Positions 25,167 through 38,066 are shown, counted from the first letter of the stretch. The stretch is 64,000 nt of DNA from Archangium lansingense (GCF_026626635.1 NZ_JAPNKA010000001.1:2976001-3040000); one strand, 5' to 3'. Program-made: numbers and translations. The notes: generated from the sequence alone by a model not told the origin.

Positions 25167-26519
25167 TCACAGGCGAATCAGCTCCACATCGTCCATGTGG
25201 ATGTAGTTGCCCGAGTTGCCCGCGCTGGCGCGGGTGTGGAAGCCCAGCTCCAGGTTGCCGCCAGAGACGTAGATGGCGGGCGTCTCCACCAGCGTCCAGT
25301 TGCCGTACGTGCCCAGGTCCGTGAAGACAGGCCCGCAGGAGCCGCACGTCTTCGCCTGGAGGCGCGCGAGGTCGAAGCCGCCTCCCTTGCGCACCCACGC
25401 GCGGACCTTGTAGTTGCCCGTCGCGAGCCCCGTGCGGGTCTGGTACGTCCACACCTCGAACGGCGACGCGTTGTTCCAGTGCGTCAGGTGGTACGCGCCG
25501 GAGTGCCCGCCGTTGTACGTCTCGGAGAGGTCCGCGGCCTCGGTGCCGTTGGGGCTCCAGGTGGCCCAGCCCGTCATCCCCGACTCGAAGCCCGGGTTGG
25601 TGAGCGAGACGCCGCTGGAGCCGCCCTGCTGGTACCAGCGCACCCACTCCACCTCCATCGTCTTCTTCGTGCCCGCGGGCAGCGCGATGCTGGCGGGGCT
25701 CGGGTTGCCGTACCAGTTCCCGCCGAGCGCCAGGTTCAGGATGAGGTAGTGCGGCTGCTGGAACTCGGTCTCGTTGTGGTAGTACGTGCCGCCCACGATG
25801 TTCCCGTCCAGCCGGAACACCATGCTGCTGGCCGTCCACTCCACCTCGTAGGTGTGGAAGGAGTCGGCCAGGTTGTAGCCGCCGCTCTGGCCCGTGCCCC
25901 AGTCCGCCTGCCCGCCGTTGTACCAATGCGTGGCGGACTTCATCCACGTGGGCTCATTGGAGGTCCACTCCAGGATGTCGATCTCCCCGCAGCCCGGCCA
26001 CCCGGCTCCGGAGATGTTGGCGCCCAGCGTCCAGAACGCCGGCCACATGCCGTACCCGGAGGGAATCTTGATGCTGGCGGCGATCTTCCCGTACTGCCGC
26101 TCCACCTTGCCCTTGGTGTGAATGCGGCCGGAGTAGAACGAGCGCGGGCCATAACCCGTGCATCGCGAGTCCACCGGGTTGTCGCTCGTGCGCTCCGCCG
26201 TGAGGACGAGCTTGCCGCCGCCCACCGTGACGTTCTGCGCCCGGGGGAACTCCAGCTCGCCCGTGCCGAAGTTGCAGTTGTTGGTGACAGGGTCCCAATT
26301 GCTTGTCAGGACGGTCCAGTTGTTGGTGTTCAGGCTCGTTCCGTCGAACTCGTCCTGCCACACGAGGTTCCAGCCGGCTCCCGGGTTGTAGCCCAGCTCC
26401 GCCTGCTCTCGGATTCCGAGTGCCTCGGTCTCCTGCTCCACGAGGTCGGGTGCACAGCCTGCGAGCGCGACGAGACAGCTCGCGGCCAGAAGGCGCGAAA
26501 TGACGTTGTTTCGGTTCAT
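25167..26519 (-). CDS. GH16 endo-beta-glucanase lipoprotein with C-terminal carbohydrate-binding domain
   Basis: A 450-residue secreted enzyme. The signal peptide ends in the lipobox ALAGC (Cys22). The GH16 jelly roll (about residues 45-295) contains the catalytic signature GEIDILEW with Glu179, Asp181 and Glu184, the laminarinase/lichenase type without the usual one-residue bulge. Residues 305-450 form a second beta-sandwich (NPGFESGMTGW...HMDDVELIRL) typical of CBM4/9-like modules. It should cleave beta-1,3 or mixed-linked glucans of fungi, plants or prey at the cell surface. The products would suit the GH3 enzyme 1.4 kb away. The gap to the M4 gene upstream is only 55 bases. Confidence 0.95.
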   Translation of the reverse strand: MNRNNVISRLLAASCLVALAGCAPDLVEQETEALGIREQAELGYNPGAGWNLVWQDEFDGTSLNTNNWTVLTSNWDPVTNNCNFGTGELEFPRAQNVTVGGGKLVLTAERTSDNPVDSRCTGYGPRSFYSGRIHTKGKVERQYGKIAASIKIPSGYGMWPAFWTLGANISGAGWPGCGEIDILEWTSNEPTWMKSATHWYNGGQADWGTGQSGGYNLADSFHTYEVEWTASSMVFRLDGNIVGGTYYHNETEFQQPHYLILNLALGGNWYGNPSPASIALPAGTKKTMEVEWVRWYQQGGSSGVSLTNPGFESGMTGWATWSPNGTEAADLSETYNGGHSGAYHLTHWNNASPFEVWTYQTRTGLATGNYKVRAWVRKGGGFDLARLQAKTCGSCGPVFTDLGTYGNWTLVETPAIYVSGGNLELGFHTRASAGNSGNYIHMDDVELIRL

Positions 26520-26574
26520 GTCTTTTTCCTGTTTGTGATTCGGGCGAAGCGCTCCACGCCCATGGATGAGTGAC

Positions 26575-28383
26575 TCAGTTCACGCCTACTGCGGTCCAGC
26601 TCTCCTGCACCTTCTTCGCTTCGGCCGAGTTGGCGCCGTACAGGTCCGTGGCGGCCTGAAGGGTGGCCTGGCGGGCCTCAGCGAAGGTCGTCTTGGGCGT
26701 CATGTAGTGCTCCAGGGCGCGGGAGAAGACCTTCAGCCCCTTCTCCATCCCGATGCCGTCCTTCACCTCGAGGCCGGAGGTGCGGTTCTTGCCGCCGTTG
26801 GCCAGCAGGTAGAAGGCGTTGTTGGCGATACCGCTGGAGCCGTGCACCTCCGTCTGCTTCGGGTAGTTCTTGTAGTTGTCCACGGAGTAGCCGTCCTTGG
26901 TCGGGTCGTCCATGTAGCGCAGTGCGTCCCCGTTGCCGTTGGCCGGCGTCCAGGCGTCCTCGCCCACCTTCCAGTCGAACTCCACGGCCTTGTTCTTCTG
27001 CGCGGCGTACCACTCCACGCCCGAGCCGATGATGTCGCTCATCGCCTCGTTGAGGCCGCCGGACTCGCCCTCGTAGATGAGGCCCGCGGTGCGCTCGGTG
27101 AGGCCGTGGGCAATCTCATGGCCGGCGATGTCCAGCGTGGTGAGCGGGCCGGCGGTCTTCCCGTCGCCGTCGCCGTAGTTCATCTGCGTGCCGTCCCAGT
27201 ACGCGTTCACGAAGTTGTTGCTGATGTGCACGTTGGACACGAGCTTCTCGCCCTTGCCGTCCAGCGAGTCGCGGCCGAGCACGTCCTTGATGAAGTCGTA
27301 CGTCATCTGCGCGCCGTAGTGCGCGTCCACCGCGGCCTTGTTGCGCGTGGGGTCCGTCGACTCGCCCCACACGTCGTTCTTGTCGGTGATCTTCACCGGC
27401 CTGCTGGCCTGCTCCTTGTTCTGCGCGTCGAGCGTCACCACGCCCTTGCCGCGGCTGGCGTCCTCGAGGCTGAAGGTGCCGTCCTTGTTCTTCGTCGTGG
27501 AGAGCTCCACCTTGCCGCTGTAGAGGCTGGTGTCATCCGTCTTGCCCGTGGCCGGCGTGCCAGGCGTGGTCGGCGTGGTGGGAGCGGGCGCCGGCGTGGC
27601 GCTACCCGTGGTGCTACCGGCCCGGGCCTGGGGCAGCTCGATGCCGCCCATCTGGTTGAAGCTCGTGAGCATCTCGCCGCTGTTGGCGTCCACCAGGTAG
27701 TTCATCCGCCGGGGGCGCTCGTTGCCCTCGAGGCCCTTCGTGTGAGTGAGCTCCACGTGGTAGGCGGAGTGGTAGCTGCCGTCCTTGCCCTGGAAGACGA
27801 CGCGCTCGGCGGTGGGCGCGCGGTCCGTCTTGTCGGCGAAGTCCTTCTGGGCGATGGCCAGCGCGTCGTTGGCCGACAGCTTCACCGGCTCCGAGCCCAG
27901 CCCGGCGGGGATGGTGGAGACGTTGCCGGTGAGGCCCGACACCTTGCCCTGAGCGTCGAGGTGGCTGATGAGCTGCTCGCCGAAGACCTTCACGCCCTCG
28001 TGCGTGCGATCCAGGCGCACGTGCGTCATGCCCAGTGCGTCACGCTCGACGGAGCGGGGCGTGACGGACTTGGAGATACCGGCGCCGGGCGCCACGCCGC
28101 GGGCCAGGGAGCCCGTCTGCTGCTGGAGGAAGTCGAGCGACTTCTGGATGGCGGCCTGGGCCTGCGGGCTGCTCAGCGCCAGGGGGCCGGTGGGGCGGGG
28201 GGCTGCGGCCTGTTGCGCGGTGAGCGCCACCGTGTTGCGCGCGCTGGCCGGCGCGAAGCTCGAGGCCGACTCGAAACCCGAGGCGGGACGCGCCTGGCCC
28301 TTCAGTGTGGACACCGCGGACTCACGGGCGAGGGATTGCGTGGAGCCAACGGACGGCTTCTGGGCGCGGGTGGAGATCTGCAT
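26575..28383 (-). CDS. M4 (thermolysin-family) metalloprotease with propeptide
   Basis: A 602-residue precursor. Residues 1-275 form a propeptide with an FTP/PepSY-like region (HVRLDRTHEGVKVFGEQL), ending in a Thr/Pro-rich linker. The catalytic domain has GHEIAHG (His422, Glu423, His426) and GGLNEAMSD with the third zinc ligand Glu446, then the thermolysin-type EVHGSSGIANNAFY. There is no classical signal peptide: the N terminus is polar and Ser-rich, so export may be non-Sec or another start is used. ATG 28383 has AAGG eight bases upstream. The gene is driven by a -24/-12 promoter at 28446-28461 with three upstream operator palindromes. Confidence 0.94.
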   Translation of the reverse strand: MQISTRAQKPSVGSTQSLARESAVSTLKGQARPASGFESASSFAPASARNTVALTAQQAAAPRPTGPLALSSPQAQAAIQKSLDFLQQQTGSLARGVAPGAGISKSVTPRSVERDALGMTHVRLDRTHEGVKVFGEQLISHLDAQGKVSGLTGNVSTIPAGLGSEPVKLSANDALAIAQKDFADKTDRAPTAERVVFQGKDGSYHSAYHVELTHTKGLEGNERPRRMNYLVDANSGEMLTSFNQMGGIELPQARAGSTTGSATPAPAPTTPTTPGTPATGKTDDTSLYSGKVELSTTKNKDGTFSLEDASRGKGVVTLDAQNKEQASRPVKITDKNDVWGESTDPTRNKAAVDAHYGAQMTYDFIKDVLGRDSLDGKGEKLVSNVHISNNFVNAYWDGTQMNYGDGDGKTAGPLTTLDIAGHEIAHGLTERTAGLIYEGESGGLNEAMSDIIGSGVEWYAAQKNKAVEFDWKVGEDAWTPANGNGDALRYMDDPTKDGYSVDNYKNYPKQTEVHGSSGIANNAFYLLANGGKNRTSGLEVKDGIGMEKGLKVFSRALEHYMTPKTTFAEARQATLQAATDLYGANSAEAKKVQESWTAVGVN

Positions 28384-28445
28384 GGCGGTGCCTTCGTATT
28401 CGGGTAGGAAGCGTGGACCCTGTATGGGTATCGTGCGCAGGGAAG

Positions 28446-28461
28446 AGCAGGATGTGTGCCA
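28446..28461 (-). promoter_or_regulatory. Sigma-54 (-24/-12) promoter for the M4 protease
   Basis: On the minus strand the sequence is TGGCACACATCCTGCT. The -24 box TGGCAC is perfect, the -12 GC is at the required ten-base spacing, and the next base is T as in the consensus TTGCW. The start site should be near 28435, giving a leader of about 52 bases. Confidence 0.78.
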
Positions 28462-28536
28462 TGCGCCGCATCATGGCCACCCGAGCTCGAAGTCCTTGAT
28501 TTCACACGTCCTGCCCGCACGGCACCGCCGGAGCTG

Positions 28537-28607
28537 GTGACAGACGTCACCACGCCGGGCCGTGTTCCTCCTGGTGACTGCTGTCACGGGATGGTGACGG
28601 GTGTCAC
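28537..28607. promoter_or_regulatory. Three GTGAC-N4-GTCAC palindromes, probable enhancer sites
   Basis: Perfect inverted repeats with identical arms and different centres lie at 28537-28550 (AGAC), 28574-28587 (TGCT) and 28594-28607 (GGGT); the centres are 37 and 20 bases apart. They are about 100-170 bases upstream of the predicted M4 transcription start, the normal range for sigma-54 activator sites, and end five bases before the stop codon of the FHA activator gene. The regular arms with variable centres mark them as binding sites for a dimeric protein. Confidence 0.75.
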
Positions 28608-28611
28608 CACC

Positions 28612-30000
<1,389 letters not shown>

Positions 30001-30038
30001 GCGACACGCCTTGTCACTGTGCAGGTGCCCGTGGATAT

Positions 30039-30147
30039 CCCCTCTCCCTTTGGGAGAGGGTTAGGGTGAGGGTTTCCCCCATGGCGGACCGGGTGGAAAC
30101 ACGTAGGGCACGACCCTCACCCCCCGCCCTCTCCCAAAGGGAGAGGG
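30039..30147. repeat. Pair of short palindromic repeats in inverted orientation (REPIN-like)
   Basis: The left unit (30039-30072) reads CCCTCTCCCTTTGGGAGAGGG then TTAGGGTGAGGG; the right unit (30113-30147) is its inverted counterpart, GACCCTCACCC then CCCTCTCCCAAAGGGAGAGGG. The 40-bp spacer itself has GTTTCC and GGAAAC arms, so the whole 109 bp can fold into one long imperfect hairpin. It lies between two same-strand genes, past the stop of neither and just before the activator start, so it may sit in the kinase 3' region and the activator promoter region. Confidence 0.85.
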
Positions 30148-30163
30148 TGCATGCGCAACACAA

Positions 30164-32908
<2,745 letters not shown>

Positions 32909-33042
32909 GAGATTCCCAGGATTCCACCTAGACCGCTTCTTTGCAAAAGTGCTACATTGTGCGGCGTCCGAAGAAACATCTGACGACACGCGTCGATAAA
33001 TACGCAAGCTTCTTGGTTTTCCAACTTCAGGTGGGCTTTGAG

Positions 33043-33987
33043 ATGAGCGTGAAATTGTTCTCGAAGGTGGGTGCTGCGCTCCCCCGGGCGCTGGAGCTTC
33101 CCTCGGAGTCTAGGGTCCAGGCCCCCACGTCTCCCACGCCGTCTCCGGCGGCCAGCACGCCGAGCCCGGCCATTCCGGGCAGCGCCGACGTCTTCGAGCA
33201 GGTCTCCAAGGCCCAGCAGCAGTGGGAGGCGAAGTTCGCGGATGTGGTTCAGGCGATTGCCCCGGAGCTGGAGGAACTGGCCCCGCTGGAGACGAAGTCG
33301 CTGAAGGACCTGGCCAACTCGGTCAACGAGACGCGCAACGTGGTGGCCGACGATCAGCTCGAGAAGGGCAAGTGGGGCAGCTCCACGCCCGTGCTCCAGC
33401 AGACCGAGGACGCCAACTGTGGCGCGGCGACGGTGGCCATGCTGACGAAGGCCAAGGGCGGCAAGGAGGCGGTGTCCGACGCGCAGTTGATGGACGAGCT
33501 GGACTCGCGCTTCGCCACGAAGGAGGGCACCACGCCCAAGCAGCTGTCCGACATGCTGGCGCACGAGGGCATGGCGGTGAAGCGCGGCGACTCCAAGCTG
33601 GACAAGGGGGCGCTGGACGGGGCCCTGAAGAACGGCGGCAAGGCCGTGGCCATGGTGGACTCCAATGAGATCTCCACCAAGGGGAACGCGAAGGAGGCCG
33701 GTAAGGCGCACTGGGTCGTCATCGACGGCATGGACGACAAGGGCCGCTACATGGTGAAGGACCCGGGGAACGGCTCCAGCTACTTCGTGAAGCCCGAGGA
33801 GCTGAACAAGGCCATGGACTCGGGGCGCAGCCAGCACCAGGCCGGCGGCATGCTCATCGTGGAAAACGCGCAGGATACCGCGCCCGAGTCGGTGCTGGCC
33901 CAGGAGTCCGGCAAGAACGTGGAGGCGCTCGGCACTACCCCGGGCGGTGGCTCCAAGTCGTCGCGCTTCGGGCGTGAGTCTTCCTGA
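33043..33987 (+). CDS. Papain-fold (C39-like) cysteine peptidase-like protein
   Basis: A 314-residue protein without a recognisable signal peptide. After a Pro/Ser-rich N-terminal 50 residues and a helical segment, a papain-like domain spans about residues 110-260: DANCGAATVAML with Cys126, then KAHWVVIDGMDDKGRYMVKDPGNG with His223 and Asp240, a C39/C70-like Cys-His-Asp arrangement. The tail is Ser/Gly-rich and disordered. No ABC transporter or leader-peptide gene is nearby, so it is not a bacteriocin-processing protease in the usual sense. It is divergent from the large kinase. A secreted effector or toxin-like protease is possible but unproven. Confidence 0.75.
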   Translation: MSVKLFSKVGAALPRALELPSESRVQAPTSPTPSPAASTPSPAIPGSADVFEQVSKAQQQWEAKFADVVQAIAPELEELAPLETKSLKDLANSVNETRNVVADDQLEKGKWGSSTPVLQQTEDANCGAATVAMLTKAKGGKEAVSDAQLMDELDSRFATKEGTTPKQLSDMLAHEGMAVKRGDSKLDKGALDGALKNGGKAVAMVDSNEISTKGNAKEAGKAHWVVIDGMDDKGRYMVKDPGNGSSYFVKPEELNKAMDSGRSQHQAGGMLIVENAQDTAPESVLAQESGKNVEALGTTPGGGSKSSRFGRESS

Positions 33988-34109
33988 GTCGGACAGGAAT
34001 CCCTTTCACATTCCGATAATTCAGAGAATACAGCTCTGGCCTGATTACGTGTGGATTTCGAGGCCGGAGCGACTCAGAGTGCGCCGCCATGTGTCGTAGG
34101 AAGCGCCCC

Positions 34110-34847
34110 ATGGGCAGAGAGTCCGGCCAGGCGACCGTCGAGGCGGCGCTGACGCTGCCGTTGACGCTCTTCCTCCTCCTGGGGACGCTTCAGCTCTTCC
34201 TGCTGCTGCAGGCGCGGGCGCTGACGGAGTACGCGGCGTTCCGCGCGGTGCGCACGGGCAGCGTGAAGCACGGGGACTGCGAGGCCATGACACATGCGGC
34301 GCTCGGGGTGCTGCTGCCTGTCTTTGCGCGGACGGACTCGCCGGCGGCGCTCGGGGCGGCCTTCCGCATCCACCGGGACAATCGCTATCACGCCAGGCAG
34401 GACGCGGGGCACACTGGCTCCATCGTGTGGATTGCTCGGGAGCGCCCGCTGCGCACCGCCATCCCCGCGAATGAGGAAGAGTCCTTCGACGACGTGAACC
34501 GCTACGCCCGTCTAGACGACGTGGTGCGGTTGGAGGCGCGGCTCGTCTTCTGGTTCCCCATGCGCATCCCCTTCGCCAACTGGGTGCTGGGCCGGATGTT
34601 CCTCGCCCAGCTCGGGTTGCGTGAGTACTCCTCGGTGGATCCACTCCAACCAGCGCGTACGGCGCACTGGGGTGGCCGGGCTCCTCCCGCGCTCGACGTG
34701 GCCATCCGCCAGGAGCTGCTCGAGCGCGCCGCCCGCCACGAGTATGTCTTTCCGCTCCAGGCCAGCTACGTCATGCGGATGATGACGCCGGCGCGTCCCC
34801 GCTACTTCCGGACCCAGAACTGTCCCCTCACGCCGGAGGGCCTATGA
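34110..34847 (+). CDS. TadE-like pseudopilin/assembly protein
   Basis: A 245-residue protein starting at ATG 34110, six bases after AGGAAG (ATG 34089 is a poorer option). The N terminus GRESGQATVEAALTLP followed by a hydrophobic helix (LTLFLLLGTLQLFLLLQA) is the classic TadE-like motif: a short positively charged leader and a prepilin-like helix with a conserved Glu. The remaining 200 residues are predicted periplasmic. It opens a four-gene block (34110-38066) whose genes overlap or abut, so it is surely an operon. TadE-type proteins are minor pseudopilins of Tad/Flp systems; none of the secretion ATPase, secretin or platform genes is present here. Confidence 0.8.
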   Translation: MGRESGQATVEAALTLPLTLFLLLGTLQLFLLLQARALTEYAAFRAVRTGSVKHGDCEAMTHAALGVLLPVFARTDSPAALGAAFRIHRDNRYHARQDAGHTGSIVWIARERPLRTAIPANEEESFDDVNRYARLDDVVRLEARLVFWFPMRIPFANWVLGRMFLAQLGLREYSSVDPLQPARTAHWGGRAPPALDVAIRQELLERAARHEYVFPLQASYVMRMMTPARPRYFRTQNCPLTPEGL

Positions 34848-36331
34848 GAGCCCATCGCACCCGCGGCCAGGCGATGGTGCTCTTCTGCCTGACGATGTTG
34901 CTGGTCACGGTGATGGTGTGCCTCACGCTCTCGTTCTCCATGAAGGTGCGCGAGAAGATGGAGGCCCAGAGCGTCGCGGACCTGGCTGCCTACAGCAGTG
35001 CGGTGGCCACCGCGCGCACCTTCAACAGCATCGCGCTCATGCGCCGCGCCCAGACGGGGCACCTGGTGGCCATGACCGGAGTGCTTAGCCTCACCAGCTG
35101 GACGAGCATGATGCGCGCGAACCTCAACGCCGCGCGCCTGGCCGCAGCGGGTTGCCCGGCCGCCGCCGATGCCCTGGCGGCGCTGGACGAGCAGAACGAG
35201 GTGATCGAGCGCAGGTGGCATGACCTGGATGCCCGGGCCGGTGTGCAGGCCTACAACATCCAGCTCATCGGCGGGCACCTGGCGAGCATGCAGGGCGAGA
35301 TGTTCGGCCGGCTGCAGCAGGAAGTCTCTGGAGGAGATACCTCGTTCGTGGCGCAGCTGGCGTCCATGGCGAGCGAGGGCAGCCGCTACAAGAATGAGCT
35401 GCGCGCGGGGGCCACGCAGGTGTCCGTGAACGAGCTGGTGCATGCCACGTCGGGAGGCAGCGGTCATGCCCTGGACATGGCCATGGCCAGTCGGGGCTAC
35501 GAGTTCATCACCCGCCGCCAGGGCATGCCCTCCTTCGTGGGAGACAGGGGCATCCTGGGGGCGCTGGGCGCGGCGGGAGGCAGTGTGCGCATCCTCAACG
35601 GCGGTGGCAGTGCCTATTGGGGGACGGGTCTCGGACATGGCGGCCGGGCGGACAAGACGTTCTTCACCTGGGCCGAGGATCATGCCCTGGTGGAGATCGC
35701 CTTCCCGGGCTGTGCTCCCTTTCGCGTGAGGGCCACGGCCGGCGTGAAGGCCACCGACCTCGAGGATGGGAGCGACAACCACTGGTGGACGCCGGCCAGC
35801 CCGCGGCTCGGAGACGCGGATCCGGGCATGGAGAAGCAGTTCCGGCACACGCTGTTGTCCTGTCAGCCGCGCGTCAACTGCCCGAGCACCTTCATCGGCG
35901 GCATGACGTACAACACGGGAGATGACTCGGAGGGCAACCTCTGGGCTCAGCCGAAGCTCTTCGCGCTCGCCCAGCGGGACTACAAGGTGCGGGGCCCGAG
36001 GAGCGATCCCTGGAACCTCCTCTTCCGCTTCCGCTTTACCCCCGAGCGCGCCAGCACGTTCGACAGCCAGGGCCTGGTTCTGGCGAATGGCACGGACATC
36101 AGCATGCAGTCCGCGCTCGCCACCGGGCTGGCCTACTACCACCGGCGTGGACGCTGGAATGAGCCGCCCAACCTGTGGAATCCCTTCTGGCGTGCCACCC
36201 TCGTCTCCGCGGATATCGACAGCGGGGGAGACCTGCGGCGCGGTGGCACCGACATCCCGGACACGGTGGGAGGCCCCGCGGCCGAGGCCTACCGTCAGCT
36301 CATCCAGGCTGGCTACAAGGGAGTGCACTGA
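34844..36331 (+). CDS. TadG-like Flp pilus assembly protein
   Basis: A 495-residue protein whose ATG overlaps the stop of the TadE-like gene (ATGA). The N terminus RTRGQAMVLFCLTMLLVTVMVCLTLSFSMK is a TadG/TadE-like membrane helix, followed by MEAQSVADLAAYSSAVATARTFNSIAL, which matches the usual A-D-A-A-A region of TadG N-terminal domains. The rest is a large extracytoplasmic part with few recognisable motifs and no clear von Willebrand domain. It is translationally coupled to its neighbours on both sides and should work with them in one envelope complex. Confidence 0.75.
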   Translation: MRAHRTRGQAMVLFCLTMLLVTVMVCLTLSFSMKVREKMEAQSVADLAAYSSAVATARTFNSIALMRRAQTGHLVAMTGVLSLTSWTSMMRANLNAARLAAAGCPAAADALAALDEQNEVIERRWHDLDARAGVQAYNIQLIGGHLASMQGEMFGRLQQEVSGGDTSFVAQLASMASEGSRYKNELRAGATQVSVNELVHATSGGSGHALDMAMASRGYEFITRRQGMPSFVGDRGILGALGAAGGSVRILNGGGSAYWGTGLGHGGRADKTFFTWAEDHALVEIAFPGCAPFRVRATAGVKATDLEDGSDNHWWTPASPRLGDADPGMEKQFRHTLLSCQPRVNCPSTFIGGMTYNTGDDSEGNLWAQPKLFALAQRDYKVRGPRSDPWNLLFRFRFTPERASTFDSQGLVLANGTDISMQSALATGLAYYHRRGRWNEPPNLWNPFWRATLVSADIDSGGDLRRGGTDIPDTVGGPAAEAYRQLIQAGYKGVH

Positions 36332-37392
36332 TGAGGGCCTCCCGCCGAGGCCCTCGGGGTCAGTCCACGGTGGAGCTGGCGCTGTGCATGCTCGTCTTCA
36401 TCACCGTGGTGATGTTTGGCATCCACTTCGCCGAGGTGGGCTACCTGTCGCTCAAGGTGCACGAGGCGGCCGTCTCTCCGCTCTGGGACAGCACGGCGTT
36501 CCGGGTGCATCGGATGAGGGAGCAAGAGGAGTCCATCGGTGACTTCGGCGCCCTCTCCTCCATCGCCCCCCGGGTGATGGCCAATGCCGGCGAGCGCTAC
36601 CGTGACTTCGACGGACGCAGCTCCACCGCGAAGCCCCGCCCTCACATGACCCAGGTCTTCACCCGGGTGGAGGACATGCGGGTGCGATGCGCCCAGGACG
36701 ACGAGGTGGAGTTCGATCTTCCTCGCAGCCGGCGCCCGGCGCTGCGTTCACCCCAGCCCGGCAACTGGGGCACCTTTCCGCCTGGACAGGACGTGGGGAA
36801 CCCCACGGACAGCGTGCTCGATGGCGTCTACGAGAACCTGGGGGGAATGAGCTGCTCCGCGGAGGCCCACCTGGAGGGACTTCCCACGTTGCCCTCCCGC
36901 TTCCTGGAGGGGCAGGGGGGGTTCTTCGAGGAGAAGCACTCCATGCGCCTGCGCATGAAGGCGTGCGGAGTGGGGCGTGCCGTGGGAGGCACCTGCAAGG
37001 GCCGCTACGGCATCCTGCTGGGAGACTTCGGCTTCTCGGACCCCGAGGTGAGTGGGCACTGTCCGCTTCAGCCCGAGCGGCCGGATGTTCCCTGCTCGGA
37101 GAACCAGGCCTTCTATTACGCGGCCATGAAGGTGTTCGACAACAACGGGCGCGCCGCCGGCCGCGACGCCTCCGAGTTCGCCGAGTTCTTCGTCGGTCAG
37201 AGCCCCATCGACGAGAGCGGCTTCTTCATGAGCTACCGCGGCGAGGAGGACGACTACATCGAGCGGGACACTCCCCGCGGCGAGTCCCAGGACGAAATGG
37301 ATCGGCCGCGGAACACCGGCGGTGTGGACCACAAGCCGACGCCCAATCGCCGCCGGTCCAACAGGTGCTTCCTGGGGATGCAGGAATGCTGA
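36331..37392 (+). CDS. TadE-like pseudopilin/assembly protein
   Basis: A 353-residue protein starting with an ATG that overlaps the preceding stop codon. RRGPRGQSTVELALCMLVFITVVMFGIHFAEVGY is a clear TadE-like N terminus: basic leader, conserved Glu and hydrophobic helix. The extracytoplasmic part is long for TadE and contains about six cysteines (RVRCAQDD, MSCSAEAH, KACGVG, GTCKGR, GHCP, VPCSEN), suggesting disulfide bonds. The gene overlaps the following one by seven bases. Function as a minor pilin or adhesin-like tip component is inferred from the N terminus only. Confidence 0.78.
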   Translation: MRASRRGPRGQSTVELALCMLVFITVVMFGIHFAEVGYLSLKVHEAAVSPLWDSTAFRVHRMREQEESIGDFGALSSIAPRVMANAGERYRDFDGRSSTAKPRPHMTQVFTRVEDMRVRCAQDDEVEFDLPRSRRPALRSPQPGNWGTFPPGQDVGNPTDSVLDGVYENLGGMSCSAEAHLEGLPTLPSRFLEGQGGFFEEKHSMRLRMKACGVGRAVGGTCKGRYGILLGDFGFSDPEVSGHCPLQPERPDVPCSENQAFYYAAMKVFDNNGRAAGRDASEFAEFFVGQSPIDESGFFMSYRGEEDDYIERDTPRGESQDEMDRPRNTGGVDHKPTPNRRRSNRCFLGMQEC

Positions 37393-38066
37393 GCTCTCTG
37401 CTGGTGCTCGAGCTGTTGCTGGCGACGGCGCCCGCGGAGGTGTCCCGGGAGCCATTCCAGTGGAAGGTGCCAGGGCTGGTGTCCACGGTGGACGTGCCGG
37501 ACCAGATGAACGTGGGAGGTATTCCCGTCCGCATCCGCGTGTACACCTCTCGGGAGAGGCTGGAGCGGCTCCTCCAGCACTTCGCTACCGCCTTCGACGA
37601 GGCCGGCTTCTACCTCCAGCGCCACCAGCCACGGCTGGCTGCTGAGCCCCACCTCACCGCGCTGGATACGCGGACCTTCACCTCGTACACCGTCATCCTC
37701 ACGCCCGAGGCCGGAGGGCTCACGACGGTGGTACTCGGCCAGGCGCAGTTGGGCGAGTCCCAACCGGCCGCGGCCCCCGGTACCCTTCCTGTGTACGCCG
37801 GGGCAATGAATGTCCTCTACGCGGACCTCGAGGGGGCTCGGACGCTCACCTATCGGGCTCCGGCGAAGGCGGACGCGGTGCGGGGCTGGTATCGCGAGCG
37901 GCTCATCCACGCCGGATTCAAGGAGGAGTCGCCCCTGTTGTTCCGTCGGCAGCAGCAGGAGTTCCGGTTGTCGCTCTCGCAGGAAGGGGGATGGGTTCAG
38001 GTTGTCGTCTTCCTCAAGACGGCCGGAGACCTCCCGCCCCTGGAGCCCGAGTCGGAAACGCGGTAG
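37386..38066 (+). CDS. Exported protein of unknown function, last gene of the Tad-like operon
   Basis: A 226-residue protein beginning MLSSLLVLELLLATAPAE, a short signal peptide, so the mature protein is periplasmic. Its ATG lies inside the end of the preceding gene. Two similar alpha/beta stretches can be seen (RERLERLLQHFATAFDEAGFY and ADAVRGWYRERLIHAGFKEE), each a helix followed by an aromatic-rich strand, suggesting a duplicated small domain. I recognise no family. Position in the operon implies a partner role for the TadE/TadG-like proteins. Confidence 0.78.
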   Translation: MLSSLLVLELLLATAPAEVSREPFQWKVPGLVSTVDVPDQMNVGGIPVRIRVYTSRERLERLLQHFATAFDEAGFYLQRHQPRLAAEPHLTALDTRTFTSYTVILTPEAGGLTTVVLGQAQLGESQPAAAPGTLPVYAGAMNVLYADLEGARTLTYRAPAKADAVRGWYRERLIHAGFKEESPLLFRRQQQEFRLSLSQEGGWVQVVVFLKTAGDLPPLEPESETR

